Below, in pieces: positions 28,469 through 37,830 of a stretch of DNA of 64,000 nt (its first letter is position 1; each line of letters starts with the position of its first letter). The notes under the pieces are model-generated. The model saw nothing but the letters and a program-made list of their open reading frames with translations. It searched no databases and was not told where the DNA came from. Both the position numbers and the translations under genes were made by a program. Source of the stretch: Pseudomonadales bacterium (GTDB lineage Bacteria > Pseudomonadota > Gammaproteobacteria > Pseudomonadales > Pseudohongiellaceae); the NCBI GenBank assembly GCA_024234395.1, contig JACKOH010000001.1, forward strand, positions 310,001-374,000, written 5' to 3'.

Positions 28469-29071
28469 GTGACTGACGACAGTACTAATACTGGCCGCAG
28501 GCGTTTCTTGGTGGGTTCAACCTCTGCCGTAGGGGCAGTGGGAGTCGTGGGGGCAGCCGTACCCTTCGTCGGTTCCTGGAACCCCAGCGCCAGAGCGAGA
28601 GCAGCTGGCGCCCCGGTACGTATCGATGTAAGCCGACTGCAGACAGGTGAGATTCTGGGTCCTATCCCGGCCTGGCGTGGCCGTCCGATCTTCGTAGTGA
28701 AGCGAACGGAAGAGGCGCTTGAGGCACTGCCTACCCAGGATGACCGGTTGACCGATCCGAATTCGGAACAGCCGGAACAACCCTCCTATGCACAGAACGA
28801 ATACCGATCGCGGCGTCCGGAAATCCTGGTACTGGTAGGTCTCTGTCCGCATCTGTTCTGTTCACCAACTCCACATATCGAGCTGCAGCCCGAGCCATTC
28901 GACCCTAACTGGAAAGGGGGCTTTTTCTGTCCCTGTCACGGCTCCCGTTTCGATCTGGCTGGGCGGGTGTATACCGGTTCACCGGCGTCCCGCAATATGG
29001 AAGTCCCCCCCTACTCATTTGAAGGTGACAATGTTCTCGTTGTCGGCGTAGACGAGGAGAACCCGGCATGA
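28469..29071 (+). CDS. petA: Rieske iron-sulfur subunit of cytochrome bc1
   Basis: 200 residues. An N-terminal twin-arginine motif (GRRRFLVG, residues 9-16) and a hydrophobic helix (about 16-36) serve as Tat signal and anchor. The soluble domain binds a [2Fe-2S] cluster with C126/H128 and C154/H157; C131 and C156 form the usual disulfide. The first motif reads CPHLFC where CTHLGC is the rule; the second, CPCHGS, is normal. The start is GTG at 28469, with TAGGAG upstream. Its stop overlaps the next gene by 4 bases. Confidence 0.95.
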   Translation: MTDDSTNTGRRRFLVGSTSAVGAVGVVGAAVPFVGSWNPSARARAAGAPVRIDVSRLQTGEILGPIPAWRGRPIFVVKRTEEALEALPTQDDRLTDPNSEQPEQPSYAQNEYRSRRPEILVLVGLCPHLFCSPTPHIELQPEPFDPNWKGGFFCPCHGSRFDLAGRVYTGSPASRNMEVPPYSFEGDNVLVVGVDEENPA

Positions 29072-31149
29072 GCGATATGAATGAGACTCAGAACGTGATG
29101 AATGAAACTCAGACAGGATCCGTCGACAGCGCAGGCCAGAACAAACTGGTAACCGGCCTGATCGGGCTCAGGGATTGGGTGGATGCGCGTCTTCCCATCG
29201 TCACCGCGTGGGAAAAACACCTGAGCAAGTATTACGCTCCCAAAAATTTCAATTTCTGGTATTTCTTCGGCGTGCTGTCGATGGTGGTACTGGTCATGCA
29301 ACTGCTGACAGGCATCTGGCTGACCATGAATTACACCGCCAGCGCCGACGCCGCTTTCGCTTCCGTCGAATACATCATGCGTGATGTCAATTTCGGCTGG
29401 ATACTGCGATATCTGCACTCCACCGGTGCGTCCGCATTTTTTCTGGTGGTCTACCTGCATATGTTCCGTGGTCTGATGTATGGTTCCTACAAGAAACCGC
29501 GTGAACTGATCTGGGTATTCGGCATGGCCATCTACCTGATCCTGGTGATGGAAGGTTTCATGGGTTACGTGCTGCCCTGGGGCCAGATGTCATACTGGGG
29601 TGCCAATGTAATTGTGTCGCTGGTCGGTGCAATCCCGGGGATCGGTGATGGTCTGCTGGTATGGGTCAGGGGCGATTTTCTGATTTCCGATGCCACCCTG
29701 AACCGCTTTTTCGCCCTCCACGTCGTGGCCCTGCCGATTGTGCTGCTGGCGCTGGTAGTGCTGCATATCCTGGCGCTGCACGAAGTGGGTTCAAATAACC
29801 CTGACGGTGTGGATATCAAGAAAAACAAGGGACCGGACGGCGTACCGGTGGATGGAGTCCCGTTCCATCCGTACTACACCCTGTATCACGATCTGCCGGC
29901 TATCGTCGTGTTTCTGTTCGTGTTCTGTTTCGTGGTCTTTTTTACACCTGAAATGGGCGGCTATTTTCTCGAAGTGGCAAACTTCCAGGAAGCCGACCCA
30001 CTGAAGACTCCGGAGCACGTACCGCCGGTCTGGTACTACACCCCGTTCTACTCGATGCTGCGGGCAGTGACCTACCCGCTGTTCGGAATCGATGCGAAAT
30101 TCTGGGGGCTGATCGTAATGTTCAGCGCTATTGCCATTCTTTTCGTGCTGCCCTGGCTGGACAAGAGTCCGGTCAATTCCATGCGCTACAAGGGCTGGTA
30201 CAGTCGGGTCGCTCTGCTGCTGTTTGTGGTGAGCTTCCTGATCCTAGGCGTGCTGGGGACTCAGACCGTGAGCCCGGGCAAGACCTTCCTGGCGCAGATT
30301 ATGACCGTTGTGTACTTCGGCTACTTTATTCTGATGCCCTGGTACACCAGGAAAGAACGGACCTTCCCGGTACCGGAACGGGTCACCATGGGACGCTGGA
30401 TTACCCTGCCGCAACTGGCGATTACACTGGCGTTACTGTTTGTCCTGGTGTTTATCCCTCTCAGCGTGGTGGCGTCCGAAGCCGGGAACCTGGAACTGGA
30501 GCATGCCGAGGTCGATTTCGACAACAAGGATTCGCTGCAAAGGGGCTGGCGCAATTACATGAATTACTGCGTAGGCTGTCATTCGCTGCAGTATGCCAGG
30601 TATCTGCGCACCGCCAACGATCTGGAAGTCCCTACCGATCTGGTAACTGAAAACCTGATTTTCAGTGACGCTGCCATCGGCGATCTCATGGACAACGCCA
30701 TGACCGTTGATGATGCCAAAGTGTGGTTCGGCGCCGCACCGCCTGACCTGACCCTGATTGGTCGGGTCCGTTCGCCGGACTGGCTCTACACTTACCTGAA
30801 ATCGTTTTATAACGATGAGTCAAGACCCTTCGGTGCCAACAATACGGTGTTCGCTAATGTGGCGATGCCGAATGTTCTGCATGGACTTCAGGGTGATGTC
30901 GAATGCGAAGAACATGCGGATGAGCATGGCATCGAATCCTGTGAGTTGAGTCATGTGGAAGGAACCGGGTCCCTGTCCGAAGAAGAGTTCGATCAGGTGG
31001 TTAACGATATCGTGAATTTCCTATATTACATCGGTGAGCCTGTCAGGGAGCACCGCAAGGACATCGGTATCTGGGTCCTGCTTTTCCTTGCCGTGCTCTA
31101 TGGATTCGTCTGGGCGACGGCCAGGGAGTTCAGCAAAGATTACCACTGA
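29068..31149 (+). CDS. Cytochrome b - cytochrome c1 single-chain fusion
   Basis: 693 residues in one uninterrupted frame. Residues about 35-435 are cytochrome b: eight membrane helices, heme ligands H117/H131 and H218/H233, and a Qo-site PVWY motif (320-323). Residues 441-472 look like the former c1 signal peptide (M441-GRW, then a long hydrophobic run to VVASEAG). Residues about 473-693 are cytochrome c1, with CVGCH (501-505), probable heme ligand M600 in VAMPN, and a C-terminal anchor (about 667-684). Bradyrhizobium fbcH has the same layout and its product is cut into two proteins. An internal ATG at 30388 could also give separate c1. The N-terminus repeats MNETQ. Confidence 0.93.
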   Translation: MSDMNETQNVMNETQTGSVDSAGQNKLVTGLIGLRDWVDARLPIVTAWEKHLSKYYAPKNFNFWYFFGVLSMVVLVMQLLTGIWLTMNYTASADAAFASVEYIMRDVNFGWILRYLHSTGASAFFLVVYLHMFRGLMYGSYKKPRELIWVFGMAIYLILVMEGFMGYVLPWGQMSYWGANVIVSLVGAIPGIGDGLLVWVRGDFLISDATLNRFFALHVVALPIVLLALVVLHILALHEVGSNNPDGVDIKKNKGPDGVPVDGVPFHPYYTLYHDLPAIVVFLFVFCFVVFFTPEMGGYFLEVANFQEADPLKTPEHVPPVWYYTPFYSMLRAVTYPLFGIDAKFWGLIVMFSAIAILFVLPWLDKSPVNSMRYKGWYSRVALLLFVVSFLILGVLGTQTVSPGKTFLAQIMTVVYFGYFILMPWYTRKERTFPVPERVTMGRWITLPQLAITLALLFVLVFIPLSVVASEAGNLELEHAEVDFDNKDSLQRGWRNYMNYCVGCHSLQYARYLRTANDLEVPTDLVTENLIFSDAAIGDLMDNAMTVDDAKVWFGAAPPDLTLIGRVRSPDWLYTYLKSFYNDESRPFGANNTVFANVAMPNVLHGLQGDVECEEHADEHGIESCELSHVEGTGSLSEEEFDQVVNDIVNFLYYIGEPVREHRKDIGIWVLLFLAVLYGFVWATAREFSKDYH

Positions 31150-31173
31150 CAGGTCTGGGGCAGGGGATAAATT

Positions 31174-31806
31174 ATGGGTGTGGTAGCTAAGCGGTCTTCG
31201 ATGACCTTTTATTCCGATGGCAGGAGTCACTATAGTCATCGAGTGCGGATCGTGCTGTCGGAGAAAGGCGTCACTGTCGAGACCATCGATGTGGATCCCG
31301 ACAACAAGCCCGAGGACCTGACTTCGCTGAACCCGTATAACAGCCTGCCCACCCTGGTGGACAGAGACCTGGTGCTTTACGAGCCCAATATCATGATGGA
31401 ATACCTCGACGAAAGGTTTCCGCATCCGCCACTGTTCCCGGTCTATCCGGTAGCCAGGGCCCAGAGCCGGCTATGGATATACCGTATCGACCGGGACTGG
31501 TGTGCCATGGTGGATACACTGATGTCTGGGAAAGGCAGCGCTGCTGCCCAGGAAAAGGTACGCAAGGAACTGCGTGAAAGCCTGGTTTCGATTGCTCCCA
31601 TTTTTGCTGAAAAGCCGTTCTTCATGAGTGACGAGTTCAGTATCGTGGACTGTTGTGTGACTCCTATCCTGTGGCGTTTACCGGTCATGGGAATTGAGTT
31701 GCCGAAAACCAAAGCGGTCAAACCCCTGCTGGATTACCGCGATCGCCTGTTCGAGCGAGACTCTGTGCTGGCCAGTCTCTCAGAGCAGGAAAAAGAGATG
31801 ATTTAA
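31174..31806 (+). CDS. sspA: Stringent starvation protein A
   Basis: 210 residues with a GST fold: thioredoxin-like N-terminal half ([25 protein letters not shown]) and helical C-terminal half ([23 protein letters not shown]). SspA binds RNA polymerase in E. coli and affects stress and phage gene expression; it has no GST activity. It lies 24 bases after the bc1 fusion and before sspB, as in most gammaproteobacteria. Confidence 0.95.
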   Translation: MGVVAKRSSMTFYSDGRSHYSHRVRIVLSEKGVTVETIDVDPDNKPEDLTSLNPYNSLPTLVDRDLVLYEPNIMMEYLDERFPHPPLFPVYPVARAQSRLWIYRIDRDWCAMVDTLMSGKGSAAAQEKVRKELRESLVSIAPIFAEKPFFMSDEFSIVDCCVTPILWRLPVMGIELPKTKAVKPLLDYRDRLFERDSVLASLSEQEKEMI

Positions 31807-31888
31807 CCCCCGCGCCTGCTTGCGGGTATAATCAATCCGTGGTTTTTTCACGCTGGCAGCATTGCCTGTCGCGAGCAGGGGTTATGGC

Positions 31889-32290
31889 ATGACAATGAGC
31901 TCAAGTCGCCCGTACCTGGTCCGGGCTCTCTACGAATGGATCCTCGATAACGACAGCACTCCTTACATCCTTGTTAATGCACTTGGCGATGACGTAGAAG
32001 TGCCAAGAGAGCATGTCAAGGATGGCCAGATCATTCTTAATATTTCACCCACAGCGGTACAGGAATTGAACATCGACAACGATGCAATTCAGTTTCGCGG
32101 TCGATTCGCCGGAATACCGTTTCAGGTGCATGTCCCGGTCGAGGCGGTGCTCGGTATCTATGCCAGGGAAAACGGGCAGGGGATGTTTTTCGAAGTGAAC
32201 GAAAATGAACCTCACCCCCCAAGCCCGGGGAAATCTGCCGAAAGCCAACGCCCCAAGCCAGGTAAACCTTCGCTCAGAGTCGTGAAATAG
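31889..32290 (+). CDS. sspB: ClpXP protease adaptor SspB
   Basis: 133 residues. SspB delivers ssrA-tagged peptides to ClpXP. The folded domain (SRPYLVRALYEWILDNDSTPYILV through the GIYARENGQGMFF strand) is followed by a flexible linker and ends in SLRVVK, the ClpX-binding tail (ALRVVK in E. coli). I start it at the ATG at 31889, which has CAGGGGT upstream. A TATAAT (31827-31832) in the sspA-sspB gap may give it its own promoter. Confidence 0.94.
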   Translation: MTMSSSRPYLVRALYEWILDNDSTPYILVNALGDDVEVPREHVKDGQIILNISPTAVQELNIDNDAIQFRGRFAGIPFQVHVPVEAVLGIYARENGQGMFFEVNENEPHPPSPGKSAESQRPKPGKPSLRVVK

Positions 32291-32319
32291 TCCGGCAGCA
32301 CCGGACCAGCCTATGCTGG
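32290..32319. terminator. Paired hairpins between convergent sspB and dolP
   Basis: GTCCGG-CAGCA-CCGGAC (32290-32306) is followed at once by CCAGC-CTAT-GCTGG (32306-32319), and then by CCCGGGTTTT on the plus strand. This could end transcription from the sspB side; the first stem overlaps the sspB stop codon. Confidence 0.5.
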
Positions 32320-32332
32320 CAGGCCCGGGTTT

Positions 32333-32910
32333 TCAATTAATGTATTCGAATACCTTCACTACCCGGGTTACTCCGGAAATATTCCGCGCCAGGTTAGCGG
32401 CATTATCGCCCTGTTGCTGGCTGACCATGCCCATCAGGTAAACCGAGCCGTTCTCTGTCACTACCCGTACCTGAGAGGATGGAACCGATTTATCGGTCAA
32501 CAACTGAGCTCGCACCTTGGTACTGATCCAGGTGTCATTGCTGCGTGATAACAGGCCGGTCTTGCCGATGACTTCCAGTTCATTGTGAATCCGCTTGATT
32601 TTGGAGCTGGCCTGGGAAGCAATTTCCGTGGCTTTCTCTTTCATCTGTTCGGATTGGACCTGGCCGACGATCAGCACCACCCCATTGTGAGAAACCACAT
32701 CGAAATTGGCATTGCGGAATTGCGGTTCCTGGGATTTCATGTTGACCACGATTTTGGTTTCAATTGCCTGGTCTTCGATTCGGGCACCTGTAGTGCGTTT
32801 GCCCGGGTCTTCCTGAATACCTTCAGGACCTGTTGTTTCTACCAGGATAGTGGTGCAGCCTGTGGCTGCAGTCAGACATAACAGAATTATCAAGGCGTTC
32901 AGATAACGCA

Positions 32911-32911
<1 letters not shown>
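32333..32911 (-). CDS. dolP: BON-domain outer-membrane lipoprotein DolP (YraP)
   Basis: 192 residues. A signal sequence ends in a lipobox-like TAATGC with C19 as the lipidated residue. Two BON domains follow (about 45-112 and 120-190), the second ending VTRVVKVFEYIN. DolP supports outer-membrane integrity and BamA function in E. coli. It directly follows diaA with overlapping stop and start. Confidence 0.92.
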
Positions 32912-33507
<596 letters not shown>

Positions 33508-33642
33508 TTAACTTCCTCGTGCTGATCGCGGGCAACCTGGAGTTCCCTACAGGCTATCGGCAGCAGTCCCAACTTGTTTGGTTCATCCAGTTCCAGACAC
33601 TGCTGGCGATTGCCGACAACGAGCGGTTCCCCGGATACTCAG

Positions 33643-34029
33643 TTAACCGGGAAACTGAAAGGCATCTTTCAACCAGTGAAACCTGTATCCGCACCAATTA
33701 TCGGCCGGCACTACGCCGACAACATCAAATCGGCAGGGAGTATCGCTGAATTGAGGACTGTTCATCAGGTAGTGACGGGCGCAGTGAATAATGCGCATTT
33801 GCTTGCTTCGGGTGACCGTTTCCACTGCGGTCCCGTGGCGGTCACTATGCCGCATTCGCACTTCCACAAACACCAGGAACTCGCCATCTTTGGCGATGAG
33901 ATCGATTTCACCCTGGCGGCAATGATAATTCAGGGTCAGGGTTCGCAGGCCCCGGGCTGATAGATACCTGGCAGCGAGCTTTTCGGCCCTGCTGCCTGCG
34001 CTGCGTCGCAAGTGGTGAGAAAGTTTCAC
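33643..34029 (-). CDS. yraN: UPF0102 family protein YraN
   Basis: 128 residues with a restriction-endonuclease-like fold: GSRAEKLAARYLSARG, then GEIDLIAKDGEFLVFVEVRMR, which contains the D-x(n)-E-V-R(K) catalytic-like pattern. The cellular role is not known. It lies between lpoA and diaA, the conserved cluster position. The 138-base gap before diaA has no gene. Confidence 0.9.
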   Translation of the reverse strand: MKLSHHLRRSAGSRAEKLAARYLSARGLRTLTLNYHCRQGEIDLIAKDGEFLVFVEVRMRHSDRHGTAVETVTRSKQMRIIHCARHYLMNSPQFSDTPCRFDVVGVVPADNWCGYRFHWLKDAFQFPG

Positions 34030-34069
34030 TGGCTCGTCCCTGAGCAGTTGTTTCGCCTGGCAGGAATTG

Positions 34070-35920
34070 TCAGTTCGGGTCCTGCCCCTGACCCTGGTCC
34101 AGAAGTATCGCTTTGCCGTCCACGAAAACTGCGGTCTGCGGAATCCGCTGGATCACACCGCTGCCATTCATTGATAGCACGCCGGTGGCGCCGCGAAGAT
34201 TGACCACTTCGCCATCCGCCAGCTGCCCCAACCTGGCATAGAGCCTGAAACTGTCCACTCCCAGTGCCCGTAACCGCTGCAGAGCGCCTTGAGCAGGACG
34301 CAGGCTGCCGGCAATGGATTCTTTAAGCGGACTCTGCTCCAACAACCACGGTGCATCGGTAAAAATGATGCCATTCAGATCCTGATTGGCCAGTTGGTTG
34401 TTGCTGCCATCGTAGATTGACGGCAGCGCATAGACCGGAATATTTTCGGCAAAATAGAATGCCAGGGTGGGTTTGATCTGTCGGCCCTGCCGGGCATTCG
34501 CCATCAGGAAAATAAAGTCAATATCGCTGCGCCGGATCGGAACGAACTGAATTTCGTCGCGCGGCAGCAACGCCTGAATACGAGCCGCCCGTGCTTCGCT
34601 GGCATTGATTGCAAGCAGGCGTTTGACGGTATCGCCATAATCACCGCCGTCACTGTAATTCACGGTGCTGACAACATGACCTCCCAGGTTTCGCCAGGTG
34701 TCATCGAATGCCTGCTTCAGGCGTTCGTAGTCGGTGCTGTCGGGCGCGATCATGGCGGCATTGCGCAGACCGGCTTGCCAGGCCTGGGCGGCGGCCCGGC
34801 GAATCTCGTCTTCGGGGGCCAGCCCAAACTGAAAGAGGGATTCAATATTGCGGGTCGGGTAGTCGGTGTAGTTCAGTGCCAGGGCAGGAACCGGCAGGGC
34901 TGGCTGGTCGTCCAGTTGCCTGACCAGGTCCTTGTTAAGCGGACCGATGACCAGGTCGGCTCCCGATTCAACAGCAGCCCGGTAGAGTCCCTGGATCCCG
35001 CTGGAGCCACTGGTATTGAAAACACTGATCTCGGGCACCTCGCCATCGGTTTCCAGGGCCTGATAATAGGCGGACAGAAAACCTTCCTGAACTGCACGTC
35101 CAATCTGATCCTGCAGCGGCAACAACAGGGCGATATGCCTGGGACGTCGCTCCCAGGCCGCTGCCAGTTGCTGCAGTGCAACCGGCAGCAGGTCAGCTGC
35201 CTCATGGCGATTCCATACCGACTGCCAGCGTTCCAGTGCGGCAAGCTGGGAGGGAATGCTGTACTCCCGACTTCGCATAGCGCGCGCCAGCTCCACCCAG
35301 CCGCGCAGCTGGTAGGTTCCGGCCTGATCTGCCAGCGTGGTCAGCTCCGGGTCGGTCAGTTGTTGCAGTGCCTGCCAGATCAGGTCATGGGTATGACGGA
35401 TTTGCTCGCGCTGACGGTTACCATCGAACTCTGCAAGGGTCAGCACCGATTCGCCGAAGCGACCGGTGGCCATCAGTGCCTGAGCGCGCAGTTCATTGAA
35501 TTGCAGGCGAATCGCGGGAGGTTGTCGCGACAGGCCGGAAGTCAATTCACTGTCGAGAGTCCCCAGTGCCAATTGCGGGTTACCGGAATCCAGTGCCAGT
35601 TCGGCCCGTACCAGGGCCAGTCGAACCTGCATCTGGGTATTGAGGTCCCGGCCTTGCCGAATCTCCGCAAGCACCTCTCTGGCCCGGTCAAGCCGTTGTT
35701 CCTGCAGCAGTAATTCCGCGGCGGTAACACGATATTCGTCCGCCTGGGGTTGATCGCTCAGCTCGGCCAGTTCCAGGAAACCTTCTGCCGACCGGGGTGT
35801 GACTACCTCAGGGTCCGGGGGCAATTCGGTTGGCTGTTCGGCAACGTTGCAGGCACTCAACAGGAGCAGTGTCAGCAGCAGACCGGGTAATGGTTTGCGG
35901 CCATTTCGGAGAGCGATCAT
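34070..35920 (-). CDS. lpoA: Outer-membrane lipoprotein activator of PBP1A, LpoA (LppC)
   Basis: About 616 residues. A lipoprotein signal (KPLPGLLLTLLLLSAC, C24) is followed by a TPR-like N-terminal half (about 30-260) and a C-terminal half resembling periplasmic binding proteins (from about 270, with HIALLLPLQDQIGRAVQEGF). LpoA reaches through the periplasm to stimulate peptidoglycan synthase PBP1A. I choose the ATG at 35920 because the signal peptide follows directly; the open frame runs 225 bases further upstream but into rsmI leader DNA. Ribosome binding site weak. Confidence 0.9.
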   Translation of the reverse strand: MIALRNGRKPLPGLLLTLLLLSACNVAEQPTELPPDPEVVTPRSAEGFLELAELSDQPQADEYRVTAAELLLQEQRLDRAREVLAEIRQGRDLNTQMQVRLALVRAELALDSGNPQLALGTLDSELTSGLSRQPPAIRLQFNELRAQALMATGRFGESVLTLAEFDGNRQREQIRHTHDLIWQALQQLTDPELTTLADQAGTYQLRGWVELARAMRSREYSIPSQLAALERWQSVWNRHEAADLLPVALQQLAAAWERRPRHIALLLPLQDQIGRAVQEGFLSAYYQALETDGEVPEISVFNTSGSSGIQGLYRAAVESGADLVIGPLNKDLVRQLDDQPALPVPALALNYTDYPTRNIESLFQFGLAPEDEIRRAAAQAWQAGLRNAAMIAPDSTDYERLKQAFDDTWRNLGGHVVSTVNYSDGGDYGDTVKRLLAINASEARAARIQALLPRDEIQFVPIRRSDIDFIFLMANARQGRQIKPTLAFYFAENIPVYALPSIYDGSNNQLANQDLNGIIFTDAPWLLEQSPLKESIAGSLRPAQGALQRLRALGVDSFRLYARLGQLADGEVVNLRGATGVLSMNGSGVIQRIPQTAVFVDGKAILLDQGQGQDPN

Positions 35921-36148
35921 GAGTTTTAACAAGGGAATGGCAGTCTGGTCATGGGTCGAAAACGCGTGTCTTAAGAGACTAATACAGAAGTAGCGGTACA
36001 GCAACAAATCGGCGGCTATCCTGCGTTGAATCGATAAGTAATAATGCGTGGTGGAATTTTGAATCATGCCGGGCCGGGGATCGAGTTCCGAACCGGCTGG
36101 TACCGGGCACCAAGGTTGTCCGTACCGTGCACAGGGAGAAACCAATCT

Positions 36149-37030
36149 ATGTCGGGGACCGGGGGCGATTCAGGTGTGCTTTACGTGGTGGCAACTCCAT
36201 TGGGCAATCAGCAGGATATTTCTTCCCGCGCTATCGCCACACTCGGGGAGGTGGACCTGATCGCCGCGGAGGATACCCGCCATAGTGCCAGGCTACTCGA
36301 GGCGCTGGGCATAGGAACGCCGCTGATTTCCTTTCACGATTTCAGCTCGGAGGAGCGGCTTGCCGGTCTTATACAAAGACTGCAGGAAGGTCAGTCACTG
36401 GCGCTGGTATCGGATGCCGGAACCCCATGTATATCGGATCCCGGCTATGAACTGGTCAGGGCGGCACGCCATAACGGCATCCCGGTACTTCCTATTCCCG
36501 GTGCCAGCGCGGCAATAGCAGCACTGTCGGTCTCCGGTCTGCCCAGCGACCGTTTTCTATTCGAAGGTTTTCTGCCGGCGCGCTCCCAGGCCCGAATTAC
36601 CCGGCTTGACCAGCTGGCTCAGGAAGATTGCACGTTGATCTTTTACGAATCGCCGCACCGGATTGTTGATTGCCTGGAAGATTTACTGACGGTGGTGGGC
36701 CCGGAAAGAGAGCTGTATCTGGGTCGGGAATTGACAAAGAAATTTGAAACTTCGCGGCTCGGCAGGGTTGCGGAAATTCTGGCCTGGGTACGTGCGGATC
36801 CGCAACAGCGGAAAGGTGAGTTCGTGCTGGTGCTGGCCGGCAGGAAGCGGGCGGACAGCAGAGAGGAAAAGATTCACGAGGGATTGCGGGTGCTGCAGCT
36901 GCTGGCGCCGGAACTGTCGTTAAAGCGCGCGGCCAGGCTGGCCGCAGATATTACCGGGGCCCCGAAAAATCTGCTTTATCAGGCTGCACTGCAGAGCGCC
37001 TCGAACGCTGAGCCGGGGCAGGATGATTAA
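36149..37030 (+). CDS. rsmI: 16S rRNA 2'-O-ribose C1402 methyltransferase RsmI
   Basis: 293 residues, SAM-dependent tetrapyrrole-methylase fold. LYVVATPLGNQQDIS, AAEDTRHSARLL, LVSDAGTPCISDPGYELV and PIPGASAAIAALSVSGLP are hallmark segments. It methylates C1402 in the decoding centre together with RsmH, which is encoded 2 kb downstream. The start is ATG 36149 with AGGGAGA upstream; the open frame extends 105 bases further without family similarity. It diverges from lpoA. Confidence 0.95.
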   Translation: MSGTGGDSGVLYVVATPLGNQQDISSRAIATLGEVDLIAAEDTRHSARLLEALGIGTPLISFHDFSSEERLAGLIQRLQEGQSLALVSDAGTPCISDPGYELVRAARHNGIPVLPIPGASAAIAALSVSGLPSDRFLFEGFLPARSQARITRLDQLAQEDCTLIFYESPHRIVDCLEDLLTVVGPERELYLGRELTKKFETSRLGRVAEILAWVRADPQQRKGEFVLVLAGRKRADSREEKIHEGLRVLQLLAPELSLKRAARLAADITGAPKNLLYQAALQSASNAEPGQDD

Positions 37031-37077
37031 AGTCGAAACTGCTTGTGAGGTGGAAATAACTGCAATAGACTGGCGCC

Positions 37078-37437
37078 GAGTCAGCCGGACAGTTGCTGCC
37101 CGATATCTCTCAGGAGGTGCCGGGGGGAGGAAAGTCCGGGCTCCGCAGAGCAGGGTGCCAGGTAACGCCTGGGGGATGTGAATCCACGGAAAGTGCAACA
37201 GAAAGTATACCGCCCACACCTGGTTGCAGGTGTCGGGTAAGGGTGAAATGGTGCGGTAAGAGCGCACCGCGCGACTGGTAACAGGACGCGGCAAGGTAAA
37301 CCCCACCCGGAGCAAGGCCAAATAGGAATCCCATGGTGTGGCTCGCACTGGATTCGGGTAGGCTGCTTAAGGTCCGTGGCGACACGGATTGTAGATGAAT
37401 AACTGTCCTCGACAGAACCCGGCTTACAGGCTGGCTC
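37078..37437 (+). ncRNA. rnpB: RNase P RNA
   Basis: About 360 bases with the conserved bacterial type A core: GAGGAAAGTCCGGGCTCC near 37126, the TAAGGGTGAAA and GGTAAGAGCGCACCG region near 37240-37270, and ACAGAACCCGGCTTAC near 37412-37427. The ends pair as stem P1 (GAGTCAGCC at 37078-37086 with GGCTGGCTC at 37429-37437, one G-U). It is the ribozyme that trims tRNA 5' ends. Its place between rsmI and mraZ is the Pseudomonas one. Ends are estimated from P1. Confidence 0.95.
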
Positions 37438-37649
37438 AAACTTTTTCCTGACGGAATCATCCCGGTTAACGGGTGCCGGTTTTGCAAACCGCGCCCGGGC
37501 CGGGTTTCCGCCTGGCTGCCGCCAGAGTGCGAGTACCCGTTGTTTGTTCCCTTTCCCTTCTTCAGGCGCACAGCCGCAGCAACTGCGGAAACTGCCATTT
37601 TTCGATGGAGCCAGGGGAGAATTTTTCTGACAGGCGGAACCAATTCCTG

Positions 37650-37683
37650 TCGTCCGGTTCGGGCGATTTCTTTAATTTTTTTT
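37650..37683 (+). terminator. Likely terminator between rnpB and mraZ
   Basis: CGTCCG-GTT-CGGGCG (37651-37665), extended by a T-A pair, is followed by TTTCTTTAATTTTTTTT. It ends 11 bases before the -35 element of the mraZ promoter and would separate rnpB from the dcw operon, leaving a 3' trailer of about 210 bases. Confidence 0.65.
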
Positions 37684-37694
37684 CAATTTAGTTC

Positions 37695-37723
37695 TTGCAC
37701 TAACCCTGGCCTGCTCCTATAGT
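37695..37723 (+). promoter_or_regulatory. mraZ (dcw) promoter
   Basis: TTGCAC (37695-37700) and TATAGT (37718-37723) are separated by 17 bases. The predicted start, near 37730, coincides with the first MraZ box. This is the likely main promoter of the division and cell wall cluster. Confidence 0.7.
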
Positions 37724-37731
37724 GTCAAAAA

Positions 37732-37786
37732 GTGGGAAAAAGTGGGGATATTTGCAAACCAGTGGGATACTGGTGGGTAAATAGGG
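37732..37786 (+). promoter_or_regulatory. MraZ operator: four GTGGG boxes at helical spacing
   Basis: GTGGG occurs at 37732, 37742, 37762 and 37773, so spacings are 10, 20 and 11 bases, placing all boxes on about the same DNA face. A weaker TAGGG at 37782 could be a fifth. MraZ of E. coli binds repeated GTGGG boxes with 10-bp phasing to repress its own operon, so autoregulation is expected here. The array lies just downstream of the -10. Confidence 0.75.
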
Positions 37787-37830
37787 AAAAATTCCCCAGC
37801 TTCCAGAACCAGCAAACGACGGGGAAAGCA

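Noticed and set aside
34676..35713. 345-residue open frame antisense to lpoA
   Set aside because: No domain or start signal; lpoA on the other strand has a lipobox, correct length and conserved neighbours.
35921..36145. 75-residue extension of lpoA
   Set aside because: It would place the lipoprotein signal inside the protein; the ATG at 35920 gives a proper lipoprotein N-terminus.
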